Shown here: piece by piece, positions 1-13,282 of the stretch | Layout of the letters: each line of letters begins with the position of its first letter | Numbering within the stretch: position 1 is the stretch's first letter | NCBI RefSeq assembly: GCF_009870125.1 | Contig: NC_046683.1 | Location: forward strand, 17,803,001-17,867,000 | Length of the DNA stretch: 64,000 nt | DNA from: Drosophila pseudoobscura | Lineage: Eukaryota; Arthropoda; Insecta; Diptera; Drosophilidae | Direction of reading: 5' to 3' | Notes under the pieces: model-generated | Told to the model about the DNA's origin: nothing | Database searches by the model: none | Seen by the model: the letters and a program-made list of their open reading frames with translations, nothing else | Position numbers and translations under genes: made by a program

Positions 1-388
1 AATTATCGAATAGTTTTCTTTGATCGTTGGTCACTATCTGGCATATCATCCACTATCCCACGCTGCAGTAGAAGTTATAATATATGAGCAAATGGGCGTC
101 AATGGAGGGCCTACACATGGGCATACACATATACATCCGTATACTTATATAATTCAATTAAAATTTGAGTATTTCAGTGGCTTAACTAGGCACAAGAATG
201 AACGAGTTTGATAGCTTGTGCCTCATTGCCACTCGAGACCCAAAAGTAGGCAATGCAAACACAAAATAACACTTGCGGCTAACGACTAACTAACGACTAA
301 CTAACGAATTACTAACCCATGCGCATGCTCGACGTTTACATATGTTTATGGATTGATTTGGACAAGCGTGCTTCCCGCATCGTTGCAG
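1..388. other. Upstream intron of NCKX-A, no gene seen
   Basis: No convincing coding exon. AT-rich sequence with tandem CTAACGA copies near 280-310. It is read as the intron before the first visible NCKX-A exon, whose acceptor (TTGCAG) ends at 388. The 5' end of that gene, including any signal-peptide exon, lies outside the window. Confidence 0.5.
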
Positions 389-3300
389 ATATAAATTGCA
401 CTCAGCCCGCCATTGATGACTTCCCCAGAGACCTGTTCTCGGAGGCGCAAAGACAGTCCGGTGCTGTTGTACTTCATGTTATAGCCAGTTTATATTTATT
501 TGTAGCCTTAGCAGTAGTGTGTGATGAGTACTTTGTTCCAGCAGTTGAGAAAATATGTGCAGGTGAGTGCCGACGGGCCGAACGCAGTGCAGTCCATTCC
601 CACTCAGGCCTTGACCCGATCCACAACCGAATTCGATCTAGCCCTCAACATGTCCAACGATGTGGCGGGGGCCACGTTCATGGCCGCGGCCACTTCCGCC
701 CCGGAGCTGTTCGTCAACGTGATAGGCACCTTCATCACAGAGGGCGACATCGGAGTGGGCACCATCGTGGGATCGGCAGTCTTCAACATCCTAGCCGTGG
801 CCGCCTGCTGCGGCATCGGAGCCGGCATGGCAAGTATACCCCACAACGTATTCCCTATTGGTCTAGTCCAAGTGATCGCTTTGTTTACAGACCATACCGC
901 TGGACTGGTGGCCGCTGACACGGGACAGCATCGCCTACGGCGTTACCGTCGCCATCCTCATCTGTGTGATGCACGACGAGCGGGTCGAGTGGTACGAGGC
1001 CCTCATTCTTGTGTCCCTCTACGCCGTCTACCTGGCGGTCATGTATTTCGACAAAACGTTCCAAAGGTGTGCCAAAGGTGGGTACCCACACTTACCTTTT
1101 ACCGTCATAATACACTCTGTTATTCTGTTCCAAGATACATACATATGTACAATTATAGAGGGAGCTAGGGAGATTTTAATGGGACGGGACAGAGGAAGAA
1201 CTCAGTTATTTGATCGTTTACTGGTCCTGCCGGAGTGGCTCGGTTATTGGCGTAGTTCGGAACGGAACACGGACAATGAATCGCTCTTTGGGAGCTCTTT
1301 GAGAGTATTATTCAGTCTGTCGTAGTTACCAAGGATCGGCCATATAAGAATTGGTCTTAATGCGTCGTGTACACCTTTAAGAAAAACGCTGTAAGCCGTA
1401 ACGAACCCGTTCAAAAGGTAGAAAGACTTGTCTGATAATGAAGATGTCCACATGACTCAGTAAAACTTCAATATCTTCTATATGCATATGTATATGTATG
1501 CATTATGTCAACAATACACATAAGAGAACGAGTATGTACAGATATGTAGATGGTTGAGCAGATCTTACCCGTGACATACGAGTGCTAGTGTTTTATGTGT
1601 GGGTGATTACTGAACTTCAACAAGGATATAAATATGGATCTAGACATAGTAATATATTTATTGTGGCGGGTTAGTTAGAAGAGTGCATTTAGTTGGTCGA
1701 GGCTTGAAATTCCATCGGAAAGACCGAAATCCGCGGTACTACAGCGACCACTGGGGACGACACTGAGTAGGTGAATCTTCGGTGACCAGCCCAGCCCCAG
1801 CCCTAGACCATTCCACCCAATGAAGCAATGCCTGATTGAGAAACAAAGACATACCTACCTACAAACAAGTACAAACCTCTAACACACAGGTGGCGTAAAG
1901 CAGGCGCGCACGCGCAGCCGGTCCTCCAACTGCAGCATCCACACAAAGAACAGCAATGAGAAGGAACCAGGTACACCATAGATCTACCACACTACCCAGC
2001 ACCCTCTCGACACCTTTTCCATCCCACCCTAAGCTTGAGATAATGGCCCCATCTAATAGCTGATTCCACCTCTCGCAGACCTCGTGGAGAACCGCATCTG
2101 CCAGAATATGGCCAGCATCCAGCTGAACGGGGGCTTGAACAATGACCAGGCCAAGACCTCAACGGCAACCATAGCCACTACCACAACCACAACAACAACA
2201 TCGATCACAACAGCACCTGCAGTCGCAGCCACCACAGGCGGCAGCAGCGGCAGCGGTGGAGGAGGTGTCTCCCAAGGCGGGGTCATAGCCGACATGTCAC
2301 CCCTGGATAATGCCGAGGCCGAAGCCCAGCCAGTGGTTGCTCCCCCCGAGCAGGAGGGCTACTCCCTGCTGACGTACCCGAAAGACAAGAGCTGCTTTGC
2401 TCAGTTCACCTGGCTCATCATTTGGCCCATACATCTGCTCTTCCGAGTCGCCATTCCCGACTGCAAGAAGGCCAAGAACAACAAGATCTTCCCATTGACC
2501 TTCATCATGTGCATTGTATGGATTGGATCCCTTTCCTACGTGGTGGCGTGGATGATTACCATTATTGGTAAGCTTTGCAAATACACTTTAATTCCTCTAA
2601 TATTGCCCGACTTTCACAAACATAACCAATCCTTTCTTGACTCCTAGCATCCACCCATATACTGATTTCATAAATTCGATCCAAGCAGTTTCCAGTTTCC
2701 AAATACTTTCAATTTTAAACAACATCTAATAGACCTTCTCCAAATTGTTCAACAACATTTTTCTAGTCTCTTTCTGACAGTGTGCTCTTGTTTTAATACG
2801 GGTATGCATCACTAAATTTGTTTCTAATGATGTACAGATTGTTGAATAATACTATTCCGAACTTTATGCTATATTTTGTAATCTTTAAAGATTTGAATGA
2901 TTTGAAGAATTCCTTCCTTCCTTACTTTATCCAAAATTGGCCAATTTCGTTGGTAGAATCTGAGTAAATTTGTATATTTTTTCTATTTGCTTCCACAGGC
3001 GACACACTTAAGATACCTGATTCGGTGATGGGGATTACGTTCCTAGCAGCGGGCACCAGCGTGCCAGAGGCCGTGTCCAGTGTGATTGTTGCCAAACGCG
3101 GTGAGTTTTCAACTGTTTGGGTTGAGGTGTAGAACGTACAATCATTAATAGGGTTGTGAATTGCCTTACAGGTCATGGATCAATGGGTATTTGCAACTCG
3201 ATTGGATCGAACACATTCGATATTCTTCTGTGCCTGGGCGTGCCTTGGCTGATCAAGGCGGTTTTCTTTCCCATTCAGCCGGGCCAGAACTATGTGGCCA

Positions 3301-3509
3301 TCAACTCGGCCGGACTGGAGTATTCGGCGATCACACTTCTGTCCACACTATTTCTCCTCTATTTGACATTCTCCACGAATAAATTCAAGCTGGACAAGAA
3401 GGTGGGCACCGCGTGCCTAGTCATGTATCTGGTCTTTATGGTCTTTGCCTCACTCATCGAACTAAATGTGTTCTTCCGCGTCAATCTACCCACCTGCGGA
3501 CGGTCATGA
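389..3509 (+). CDS. K+-dependent Na+/Ca2+ exchanger NCKX-A (SLC24 family), 5' partial
   Basis: Membrane antiporter that exports Ca2+ and K+ against Na+. Coding exons by splice signal and phase: 389-562, 642-829, 891-1077, 1890-1970, 2079-2567, 2999-3100, 3172-3509; all junction phases agree. The alpha-1 repeat starts at [19 protein letters not shown], with the conserved Glu in APE. The alpha-2 repeat has [10 protein letters not shown] and [12 protein letters not shown], with the conserved Asp in TFDI. The central cytoplasmic loop (exons 1890-1970 and 2079-2567) carries a run of eight Thr and a Gly/Ser tract. Several hydrophobic helices flank each repeat. The intron after 829 uses a GC donor (GCAAGT). 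The 81-nt exon 1890-1970 keeps frame whether included or skipped. The N-terminus is off the window and the first acceptor is the least certain. Family assignment is firm; the exact orthologue among fly NCKX genes is not resolved. Confidence 0.9.
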
Positions 3510-3522
3510 TCTTGCACAGCTG

Positions 3523-3582
3523 GATGAATGGATGGATGGAATGGAATGGAATGGAAGCATGGATGAATGGATGGATGGATAC
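3523..3582 (+). repeat. GGAT-type microsatellite in the NCKX-A 3' UTR
   Basis: Imperfect tandem copies of ATGGATGA/ATGGAATG begin just after the NCKX-A stop codon. This is low-complexity sequence with no coding support. Confidence 0.8.
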
Positions 3583-4370
3583 CCTTTACCGGATACTGAT
3601 GCTGATTGTAGTTCTGGCCCTGCTTCAGGCTCAGGTTCTGAACTATCAGAATCTAGCTCTGATTCAAATTCCGATTCAGATCCTGGGAGCTGGCTGGAAT
3701 CAACTATGAGTGCAGTCGTTTAATTAATTAATATGTATTTTCTGTTCTATTCTATCTACCTTGATAGTTGAGTTACGTTATACGTTATACGTTATGCTGT
3801 TATTGTAATAATACTTTTTTTTTTATTATTATTATTATTAAAGTAGACTCTTTCACGACATTCGGTCGCAGTCGCAGTCCCAGTTGCAGCGCAGTCGCAG
3901 TCGCAGGGATCAAGTGAGCAAAAAGGCAATGAAAAACAAATGAAAAACAAAAAGACAAGAGATGAAAGAAACCCAACCAAAAAAACCCAACAAATTCAAT
4001 AATGTATTTTTATGATTAATATATGAGATTTAACAAAGAAACTATAACATTTGGACTTCTCTCTAGAATATACCCATAAATATGTACATATACGTACCCA
4101 TTAAGGCACAAGCGCATAAAATTGTACATATATTTTGTATAGTCCGGTGTCTGCATGTCCTCCTGCCTGGTTTTGGTTTTTATTAATTACAGAGGTTACA
4201 GAGGCTGGTGCATGGTGACATTATACAAGGTGGTCCGCTTTCGCTACGCGCTCTCTCTTCGGGTCTTATTTTGTGTCTTCTTTCCTCTCCCATCAAGCAT
4301 GGGAGCGCTTTCAGCGGTGGGAAGCTGTGTCGCTGACATAGTGGTTGCACGGATAAGAAATGAGGAACGG

Positions 4371-4376
4371 AATAAA
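4371..4376 (+). terminator. Candidate poly(A) signal, NCKX-A
   Basis: AATAAA, with a second copy at 4384-4389. These are the first canonical signals downstream of the NCKX-A stop and would give a 3' UTR of about 0.9 kb. Confidence 0.4.
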
Positions 4377-5261
4377 ACATTACAATAAAATTACAATATT
4401 TGTGGGTATAGAATGTCATTTGGTTGCCCATACTTTGTTGCTTTTCCGTTGCCGTTGCCGAACTTCTACAATAATCATCTCCCTCTACGCCTGTGGAGGC
4501 TTAGTCCCACTGGCTCGGATGCCCGTTCTCCCACATTGGATATCAATCCTTCTCTGTAGCTGTACCCGGTTGAAGTAGTCGGTTTCTTCTTTGTAGCAGC
4601 GAATGAAGTCATTTGCAATAAGTTGATTCGATACTGATGTTTCGCTATTCACAAACAACGAACAAGAAATTCGGTTTCTCGTTCTTCTTCAGTGGATTGA
4701 TTCACAATGTTTCGATGTCCAACTGAACTGCGGCCTAGGCGGTAAGATTAGGAGATTTCTGGGTTTGACAGCCCTGGAAGGGCCTACTTAAATCGGAATT
4801 TACTTAAATTCCCACTGTCGCGTTTCCGATTTAATATATGTATATAGCCTATAACCACTCTGGGACTGAAAAGCTCAGGACATTTCGAGTTTTTATATGA
4901 GCTACAGACCATATATACCTACACGGATATACAATATCCTATTTTGTGTTCTGTAAAGCAGCCATAGCTGTAGCATTCAGCTTGCTCTCCGAGGGAGGCA
5001 TTTGAGTGAAATATCAAATGCTGCTGTGATTTTATGTAATTTGAATAAGAAACTCAAGGAACTTCCAGGTTCAAAAGTTCCTAATCAGAGAAGGCTTTGA
5101 GAAAAAATTTGGCTGGTTCGGGTAGATTGTAGGTTGTTTTCTCAGTCAGTTGTGATCCGGCTTGTGTGAAGTACATTTGGTTTTTGTATTAAAATTCTTT
5201 TCGTCGTGTTTATCTGTTTGAAGTATAGTTTATATAATAATTTTCGGTTTCCGTGTGCAAT

Positions 5262-7126
5262 ATGTTTTTCGGTGGAGACGCTGACTTTCAGCGGTTACTC
5301 AGGGAGAGCGGCTTTGGTATGCGGTGGTGCGATCTCGATAGATATTTACTGATTTTCGTTGTGTCCATAGACCGCAGCGATCTCCGCGGTGAAGCTGAGC
5401 TAAATTGCACTCTTCCCGCCATTCTGGACTTCCCCAACATGATGCGAAAGAAGAGCATCGCTGTGGCGCTGGCGTGTTTCCTCATAAGCATGTATCTGTT
5501 CATCCTTCTGGCAATTGTGTGTGATGATTATCTCGTGCCATCTATGGAGCGACTGTGTTACAGTAAGATCATTAGAGTTTTCTCTTGTCCTCTGACTATT
5601 GAATCAGCTTGCAGAGACTGGGAAAATGCCCTCCGCAGATTCCTAAAAGCAGAGTGTGGCCTGAACCATCGCACAGCTTGGCTTCCTAGTCTTTAATCTG
5701 GTTCAATAGTCAGTCGTGTACTCGTCGACTCATCACAATTTCACACATATTTTAATTGATAGCTCTTCGCATGACCTACGATGTGGCTGGCGCCACTTTC
5801 CTGGCAGCGGCCACCTCAGCCCCAGAGCTCTTCGTCGCCTTCATCGGCACATTCATCACGGAGGGCGACATTGGGGTGGGCACCATTGTGGGATCTTCGG
5901 TGTTCAATGTGCTGGGTATTGCTACCGTCTGCGGAATTTTTACTGGCGTGGTACGTATTGCTCAGCTCGGAATGGTCGTGCGCTTCGGCAGACCTTCATC
6001 CATGTCCCTGTTCTTCCCTGTATTTCGCTTGTAGACGGCCAAGCTGGACTGGTGGCCTATTTCGAGGGATTCAATGTGGTACTTGGCCTCCATAACCCTA
6101 CTTGGAATTGTGCTCATTGACTCGAAGGTGATGTGGTACGAGGCGACCATCATGCTCATCTTGTATTTTATTTACCTGACGACCCTCGTCTTCGATCGCA
6201 GGTTGCAACGCTTGTGTCGATGTAAGTAGATTAATCAGAATCCGCAATGCCGCGGAGAGCCCTTGATCTTTGAATGACTACCCTTTTTGTTATCTGATTT
6301 GCAGCGCTGGACGGCGAGCGGGAGCTGATGGACGAGGATCCAATGTTGCGGGAGGAGGACCCTTTCAAGACATTTCGCGAGCATTTGTGCAGCAAGCCAG
6401 AGAAGGGATCGCCCTGCATTGAAGTTACCTGGTGGGCGATCAAGTACCCGGCCATTTTTATACTGGCCATTACCACGCCTAGTGTGCGGACCATATTCTT
6501 TTTCACTATGCTCATTGCCGTGCTATGGATCAGCGGGATATCGTATCTGCTCTCCTGGTTCCTAACCGTGGTCGGCTATAACATTGGCATACCAGACTCG
6601 ATCATGGGCCTGACCGTCCTGGCCGTAGGCACCAGTGTGCCCGAGGTGGTGTCTTCCTATATCGTGACCAGGAAGGGTAAGAGAATAGTCTGTACTCTTC
6701 CACCTGGCATCCCTCTAATATCCATCCTTAATCCTCGATCCCATCCCTCCCATCACCATCCCTTGGACGACTCTAGGGTACGGCTCTATGGCCATGTGCA
6801 ATGCGATTGGCTCGAACACATTCGACATATTCATCTGCCTGGGACTGCCCTGGTTGCTCAAAAATCTCATTAAAGGCCAGCCCATTCTGATCAATTCCAC
6901 CGGCCTCACGATCACAGCGGCCATGCTCGTCGCTACTGTTGTCCTCCTGTACGCGTGCTTCCTGTTGACCAAGTTTACATTGGGCAAGCCTGTGGGCTGG
7001 ATGAGCCTCATCACGTATATCCTGTTCCTCGTCTGCGCAATTGCCATCGAGATCACCCAGAACAAGTTGAACCACTGCGACATCGAAGACAATGCCTACA
7101 CAAATTATCTGCACCAAAATCTGTGA
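5262..7126 (+). CDS. K+-dependent Na+/Ca2+ exchanger NCKX-B (SLC24 family)
   Basis: Five coding exons: 5262-5562, 5763-5950, 6035-6221, 6305-6676, 6777-7126, giving 465 aa if the ATG at 5262 is used. An in-frame ATG at 5319 is equally possible. Alpha-1 reads [19 protein letters not shown] and alpha-2 contains GTSVPEVVSS and [12 protein letters not shown], so both the Glu and the Asp expected for cation binding are present. The two alpha-1 exons (188 and 187 nt) have exactly the lengths of the matching NCKX-A exons (642-829 and 891-1077), which supports tandem duplication. Exon 4 fuses segments that NCKX-A splits with an intron before GDTLKIP. The central loop is short, without the Thr/Gly tract of NCKX-A. 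A clear cleavable signal peptide is not obvious. Role by family: plasma-membrane Ca2+ extrusion. Confidence 0.9.
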
Positions 7127-7207
7127 TCTCCTTCAGATCGTTTCGCACCAAAAAATTCTCAAAGTAATTCTGAAAATCTGTGGTGGAACAATCTTCTATT
7201 TGTTTTC

Positions 7208-7213
7208 AATAAA
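7208..7213 (+). terminator. Poly(A) signal, NCKX-B
   Basis: AATAAATAAAA motif about 80 nt after the NCKX-B stop; a short 3' UTR is likely. Confidence 0.65.
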
Positions 7214-10200
7214 TAAAATCATCAGTATGCTAGAATAAAGTCAGAAAGCCATAATGTATTATATTAGGCCGGTCTGTCCATCATCGATAGCCGCCACTCG
7301 AAACACTTATCAGCGTGCCGTTTGCTTCTCCTGGCCTGGTCGTAAGTACAAAACATTTACCAGATAAACATCGTAATTATATTCGAGCCAGCTGCGCTCC
7401 CTGCACGACTATTGGCGGAAGATGATCTAGAGGCAAAATTTGGTCGGGGCGAATGCTCGTCTATCTTCTGTCCCCGCAACTGATCGAAATGTCCCTCAAA
7501 GAGCAGGGAAAAGCTAATTGATTTGGTTGCTGTGAGCGCACTTTGGCCGTATCGATAGAGGGGGAATGGGATTGGTGTCAAAGCAGCCGAGACATATGTA
7601 CACCTAAGTATGTATGTAGCTAGATCTGTTCCAGTTGATCGTGTGCTCGCCAATAACCAATCACCAATCACCATCGATGACGTCAATCAACGGTGCTATG
7701 ACATCAAGGAACCATACTATCGAATGAAGATACTTGAATTTCACTTTGAGGTTGATAATTCACGCTTTGTATACTTCCATATATATAACTTATACGTTCC
7801 TGTAATTTATAGTTACCATTCACACGACTTTTTTTTATTTTCTTCGAGCAGGCACACGTGTCTGAATTCTTAGGCAAGATACCAAAGATCAGTGGCATAG
7901 ATCGGCACGCGTACATCGCATACGTAGCCAGGAGATGCACTATTGCTGTACGATCACTGCCGCAATTGATACCCGTAGACATATTTCACTCGAGCCATCA
8001 CTGCCCATCCCACCCGGCCCCAATCAAACATCAGACTCAAGGGTTCCCATTGCCTGATGACTCAGAAATATTTCCTCGTGCCCACGTACATATGGCAACC
8101 AATCGAGAGCGAACTCTACTTCTATGCGAATGTGAATGCACTCGAGAAGTGGGCTGTTCATCTGTATGGTCTCTGACGGCTGCGAGTTCAGAGCGTGATC
8201 TTTAGTCCCCGAATTGGAGGTGCGTCCAAAGCAAATCCAAAGCCATAGCCAAAGCCAAAGCTAAACTAAGCGCTGACGGGAGCACAGATTAGATTAAATC
8301 AATTTCGAGGAATATTAAGGGGTATTGGCTTATGAAACCCTTCAGCCTATCCCCAGCATTCCCGTCCAAATCGGTTTCATTATCGGATCGTACAGCACCA
8401 GTGGCAACTATCGGAAACGGATGTGGGGCCACCACTGGATCTGAAGTGAGCCCAAATCTTGATCAAACTCTCACTTACGATGTCCAAAGTTGGATTGAGT
8501 TGGTTTTAGATCGCCTGATAGCCGTGTCCACTTAGCACTTGAGTTTCCTCGCTACTTACTCGTATCTCTGTGCATATGGATGTGGCCTGAAGTATTGTTA
8601 TTTTTTGCCAAAAAGGAGAAATCAAATAAGCGGGAATGATTATTTTATTTATATTTATAATATTTATTTATTTTTGCAATACTTGGGCGGGTATCGGTAT
8701 ATTTTTTGATTTGCTGACGGGCAATATTCGGTTCACGTGAGATCGGGGGCTTAGTGTGTGTTTCCTCTCGTACAGATACTCGTTCTTCATGATCCTTCCT
8801 CGTGGCTCTGTTGCTGATGCAATGACCGAAATTCGTTATTCGTTAGTTGCTCCGGGCAGCTCTGAGCTCTGTGCCTCCGGACTGAATCTTCATCGACGTA
8901 AGTTGCCACCCATGGAAGCTTCAACAACAGAGCAACAGGAGTCGCCCAAACGGACATAGGAAGAGGATCCCCATCCCAGCTCGATGCCCATCCAAGCTGA
9001 AATCGATGAAAACGACCCCCGCAGGCACTCAGATAAAGAGGGTCGTGCTGAGGCCATCGGAGAGCAAGCCGCGAAAGGTCACGACAACAGGAGCAAGGCA
9101 CGCCAACGAATAGACTCAAAAATGGCCATCCTGTGGTCTCTGCTGACAACGGATCAACTATCCACGATACAGAGGTCCGATTGGTATGAGACTGTGGCCA
9201 AGAAAGCTGGGTCTACTAGGCCCCTGTTTTACGGCTGCAGTTTCAGGCCGGGATGGTTGAACTCTAGCCAGCGGAGATGTTCCAATGGTAAAATGGCCAG
9301 AGGTAAGTAGTAGTTCTTAAGTTCATAAAGCTTATTTGGAAAGGAGCAAACCCAAAGGTTTTCCCAGAGGCGGAGATACCCATGCCTTAAATCTATATCG
9401 GTTACTTCCCAACTGTAGAAAGGGATATAAGGACCGATAGGTCTTCTCGAAGGCCAGAACAGAGGGTAGCTGACTGGCGCGTCTTCTACAGGGCACAGAG
9501 GGAAATAGGGCGATTGGTCCAACAATTGCACTAGACCCATGTTAAGAACTAATTAAGAACGATTAGAAGGTGCTCCATCTCCATCTCTCCATTTGGTGTT
9601 CCATCAATATTGTAAGTCACACGGAGAGGATTCACAGCTATTGCGGGTGGTGATATGATGGTAACCATATGGTAGCACAAGTAGTACTTTGGGTCTGCAT
9701 TCTGGGTCTGGTTTTTCTCCACTCTGCTCACACCCGAGGAGCCATAGCTTGTCCATTTGAAGCCTAAATTTAGGGATCGGCTTTTGTGTTACGTGTATAG
9801 AATATGGTTTTTTAGTTAGCCCCCGGAGAACGAGGTGACCTTAGGCCTGAAGCTAAGGACGAGCAGAAGATTGCTCCGAAACCAGCTACAGGGGAGCAAC
9901 CAACGTGATCCAGGATCTTCGCGTGCCGACCAACCGGCTGCGTGGAACACTCCTGTGTCGAGTGCTGCTGCTCCAGCGGCGGCTACCCTAGGTTGATGCG
10001 GTGCCACGGGGACAAAGAGGACCAAGCAAGGAACCATGACCACAGAGCCAGAGTAGCCGAGTAGCACGTCGGACGAAGGACGAAGAAGCCACAGGGAAAG
10101 GGTATCCGCCGATATGCGGCATTCTTTGGCAGAATCTGCAGATGACAACTTTTCCTCAGACGTTATGTAGAACATACATCATGTAAAAGCAGCACTTGAG

Positions 10201-11430
10201 GTGCGTAGGAGGAGATTTGCTCCATCTCCACTGATCAGTTCAACTCTAATCCAGTTCAGAGCTGAAAGCCTGGTGGTCATTTGGCCAACAGTCCCAGCTG
10301 CATAAGTATAACTATAACTATAGCCATAAAAAAACATAACTTCCCGCCATTAAGTCCAAATGATAAACATTGTGAGCATTAAGCGGTCAAAATTGTCAAC
10401 CCACCGGCAGCACCTGTATCTTGTTTATGGTGCAGTCCGTCTGCCACGGGGGAATTATCTCTGAGTAATTGACACACCTACATATGTATGTATATACTGT
10501 AGTGATATCAGTAAATCTTGGAATTAATGCCAGCACTACGCCATTGTTCCGCCCATGACGTATGAATGGGCCACAGACTGCGTCATGATCACAAAGTAAA
10601 AAAGTACAGGAATCGCAGTCAAAATCAAATTCAGGGGCCTGCTGATTTGATTGGCCGGTAATCGGTGGCCCCGATATGATAAACGCACAGAAATAACTGC
10701 GATCCCGCGAACACTATCTTTTTTACAAGTTATTATAAATATAATTTAAAAGCTATTATTTACAATCCTTTGTGGGAACCGTCCTCTATAAGCCGTGGTA
10801 TTATAACTAAGATTGAGGCATGTACATATGTACATATCATATCATATGAAGTCTGTATGTATACATTAGGAAAGAGCAATTTCATCCGACGTTGATTATT
10901 TTTTGGTGACGTACTTGAAATCTTATATGACTGTCTAGCGTTATATGGACATAGTTACATGTTTATATCAACAATACATTTAATGTTTCCCAGCAATTTG
11001 TTCAAAAATGTCTAAAAGAAATCGTATTATGTCCCAAAAAATTGACCGATAGTTCCTATGGTAGAAGCACTGATAGGTTCGAGTGGTGAATCTCTAAATA
11101 CACTGGAAAGTCGATCGTCGTTCTTACCCACTAATAATGAACGGTTTATGGGTGAGCAACTGCTTCGAAGTGTACTTTAATGGAACTGTGAAGCGAAGTC
11201 GGTCACGCACTCTCCATTAGACGACAACTATCTCTTGCCAGCACACAGAAACCACCGCAGTCTGTCTACGCCTGAAAACTACCCAAGCATCTTCAGAATG
11301 AGAGATCATTGCGAGCCTGGATATCTGTTCCTTTCCTAGCTGTTCCTTTTAGAAGCTCGAAAAGTATACTTAAAAGGTATGAAAAGAATGCGAACTGAAA
11401 TAAAAAATTGACCCAACTCCGAAAAGTCTG
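7214..11430. other. Gene-poor intergenic DNA
   Basis: No gene I can support. It contains TATCGAT-like motifs near 7283 and 7553. A block at 8915-9540 has coding-like stretches in several frames broken by stops (see findings). ATGTACATA-type microsatellites occur near 10480 and 10820. A long minus-strand open stretch at 9816-10175 is most likely chance. Confidence 0.45.
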
Positions 11431-11439
11431 TCGCTTTGT

Positions 11440-12060
11440 TTTCTACTCTCACACCAACATCAGCCCATCACCATGATCAGCCAGAGGGCACACACTGCAC
11501 GACGAAGAGTGTGTGAGAGAGAGGGAGAGAGAATAGGCAATCGCGTCGAAGGCGTTGCGTAGCCACTGTTTGTTCCAGCTCCAGCTCCAGCACTCGGCTT
11601 TCTCGTATTTTCGAAATTGTGGATGCCACTGATTTTCGTCTTTTGTGGGGGCTGGAAGAAATTTTGAAATACACTTGTAATAGTGGAACAAAAAAATTTG
11701 GTTGCTCCAGCTCCTATAGTCGCTGAGAACTAGGCGTCAAATAAGATGGACAGACGAACGAACAGAGAGACATAGCTTTATCGACTTGGCTATTGATGCT
11801 GATCAAGAATATATCAACTTATGGGATCGTGAATGCTTTCTTCTGGATGTTACACACATCCACTTTCACCAGAAATCGAATATACCCCTGTACCCTTCGA
11901 GTACCGTTGGTATGAAATGTTTTATCATAAAAACGTTTGTTTAATCGATCATTCCCATGGCAGCTATAGCTGCTGCGATATAGGGCTCAGATCCAGCCTA
12001 CTTCGACAACCGACCAGCCTGCTCCTTTAACCAGTCGTGACACTTTTCTATCCGTTCGAT
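11440..12060 (+). mobile_element. DINE-1/INE-1-like (Helentron-type) repeat copy
   Basis: Recognised by an ordered set of blocks that recurs in the window: GGCACACACTGCACGA, a GAGAGAGAG run, GTGGATGCCAC, TTTTCGTCTTTTGTGGGGGC, a GACAGACGAACGAACAGA microsatellite core, then ATCGACTTGGCTATTGATGC and later CCCATGGCAGCTATAG. Copies at 48430-48835 (plus) and 22315-22432 (minus) share the blocks. The family name is from memory of such blocks in Drosophila genomes; non-autonomous, no coding capacity. Confidence 0.6.
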
Positions 12061-12254
12061 ATATCGCCATCACTGTGGCAAGGGGCGGGGCGCACACCGA
12101 AAGAGGAAGATGTTAAGGCGAGAGCAGGGCAGAACAGTCATCCATGAAAATTCTGGTTAAAGCAATGATACGATCTTATCTTAGTTCAGCAATCTGGTAG
12201 ATAATAGATCTCTGCGTTTTCGGTTTTATTGTATCTTCAAAATTGTTCAAAACT

Positions 12255-12405
12255 CAGATTATCGCCTTTTGAGGGAGTAGTACGGGGCGTGGAACAATTT
12301 CAAAACACACCTGCTTCAGTGCGATATCACAGGAGTCTGAAATTTGGTTGATCTAGCTCTTATAGTATCTGACAATCAGTGATGCCTTTTCCGGATTGAT
12401 CTGTC
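12255..12405 (+). mobile_element. Short DINE-like fragment
   Basis: Shares with the 11440 copy the GGGGCGTGGAACAATTTCAAAAC and TTTGGTTGATCTAGCTC-type blocks (here slightly diverged) but lacks the rest. Truncated on both sides. Confidence 0.45.
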
Positions 12406-13282
12406 CTTTTAACCCCTATCCGGAAATCGATCCTGTTTTAGGCTCGATTTGTCAGCTTTTAGCCATTTTTAGCCTTTGATTAAATTCGTGCTCAGGCCAA
12501 TCAAATTTAGATAAATAGAATTTCGAGCTTTAAATGCAATTCTTTGCTTCACGTAAATCCATGCTCCCCTACAATTACATTACATGAAAATTTGTAGTTT
12601 CATTAGATGTGCCATATTTATAGACTACCAGAAGAGAAATGAGAGAAATATAAGAGGATAAATAAACAAAAAAAAAGTTTTCCGGCTTTTCTGCCCTGTT
12701 CACATATTTTGATCCTTTCATACTTTTTTTTGTTTTTGTGTGGTTTGTCCTGTTTTAGTTAAGAGATGTTGGCGTGACTTCTGACAACTAGGAGTTCCCA
12801 TATCCCATTACGTATGCCTTGCAGTTAATTACCAAAAGAGGCTCATCGTTGGTTCAGCGATACATAATGTCTTGTCCTGTCTTAGAGAAGCCTCGTAGTT
12901 TAATAAATAAAATCAGTTTCAATGTTGTTATTACTTCGAAGGTCTTACAGCGCCTTTCAATGGGAAACAGATCATATGCAGTGTCTGATTATAAAACGAC
13001 AAAGAAACAAAGAGTTTTAACAGGAGAACTACGATCTACGAGTGTGTGGTCTTTGAGTGCTCCTTGATAATAAAACCTGATAGATGAGACTCGAGGTAAC
13101 CATTATCATCTGTTGGGAGCCCCACTGCACTATGGGACCAATAACTACTTTTTGTGGAAAAAATTTGCCCTCCAGAATATCATTGCCATCAACAAGCATA
13201 ATCCGTCCCTTGCCTTTCCATTTCCTCTTAAAAAAACCTCTTAAATAACCCTAAACCAAAAAAATCGCATAAGAGAAATGGG

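Larger units (their letters stand above)
3510..5261. other. Intergenic stretch between NCKX-A and NCKX-B
   Basis: Holds the NCKX-A 3' UTR with a GGAT microsatellite, an ATT run near 3824-3840 and poly(A) signals near 4371. The remainder is AT-rich sequence in which I see no gene. The NCKX-B promoter must lie near the right end, but I could not define a core element. Confidence 0.5.

Noticed and set aside
7357-7686. Minus-strand ORF of 109 codons
   Set aside because: No splice context, no recognisable domain, and only weakly coding-like; too uncertain to call a gene.
9816-10175. Minus-strand ORF of 119 codons with hydrophobic runs
   Set aside because: Composition follows GC-rich sequence; no start context, neighbouring exons or family match.
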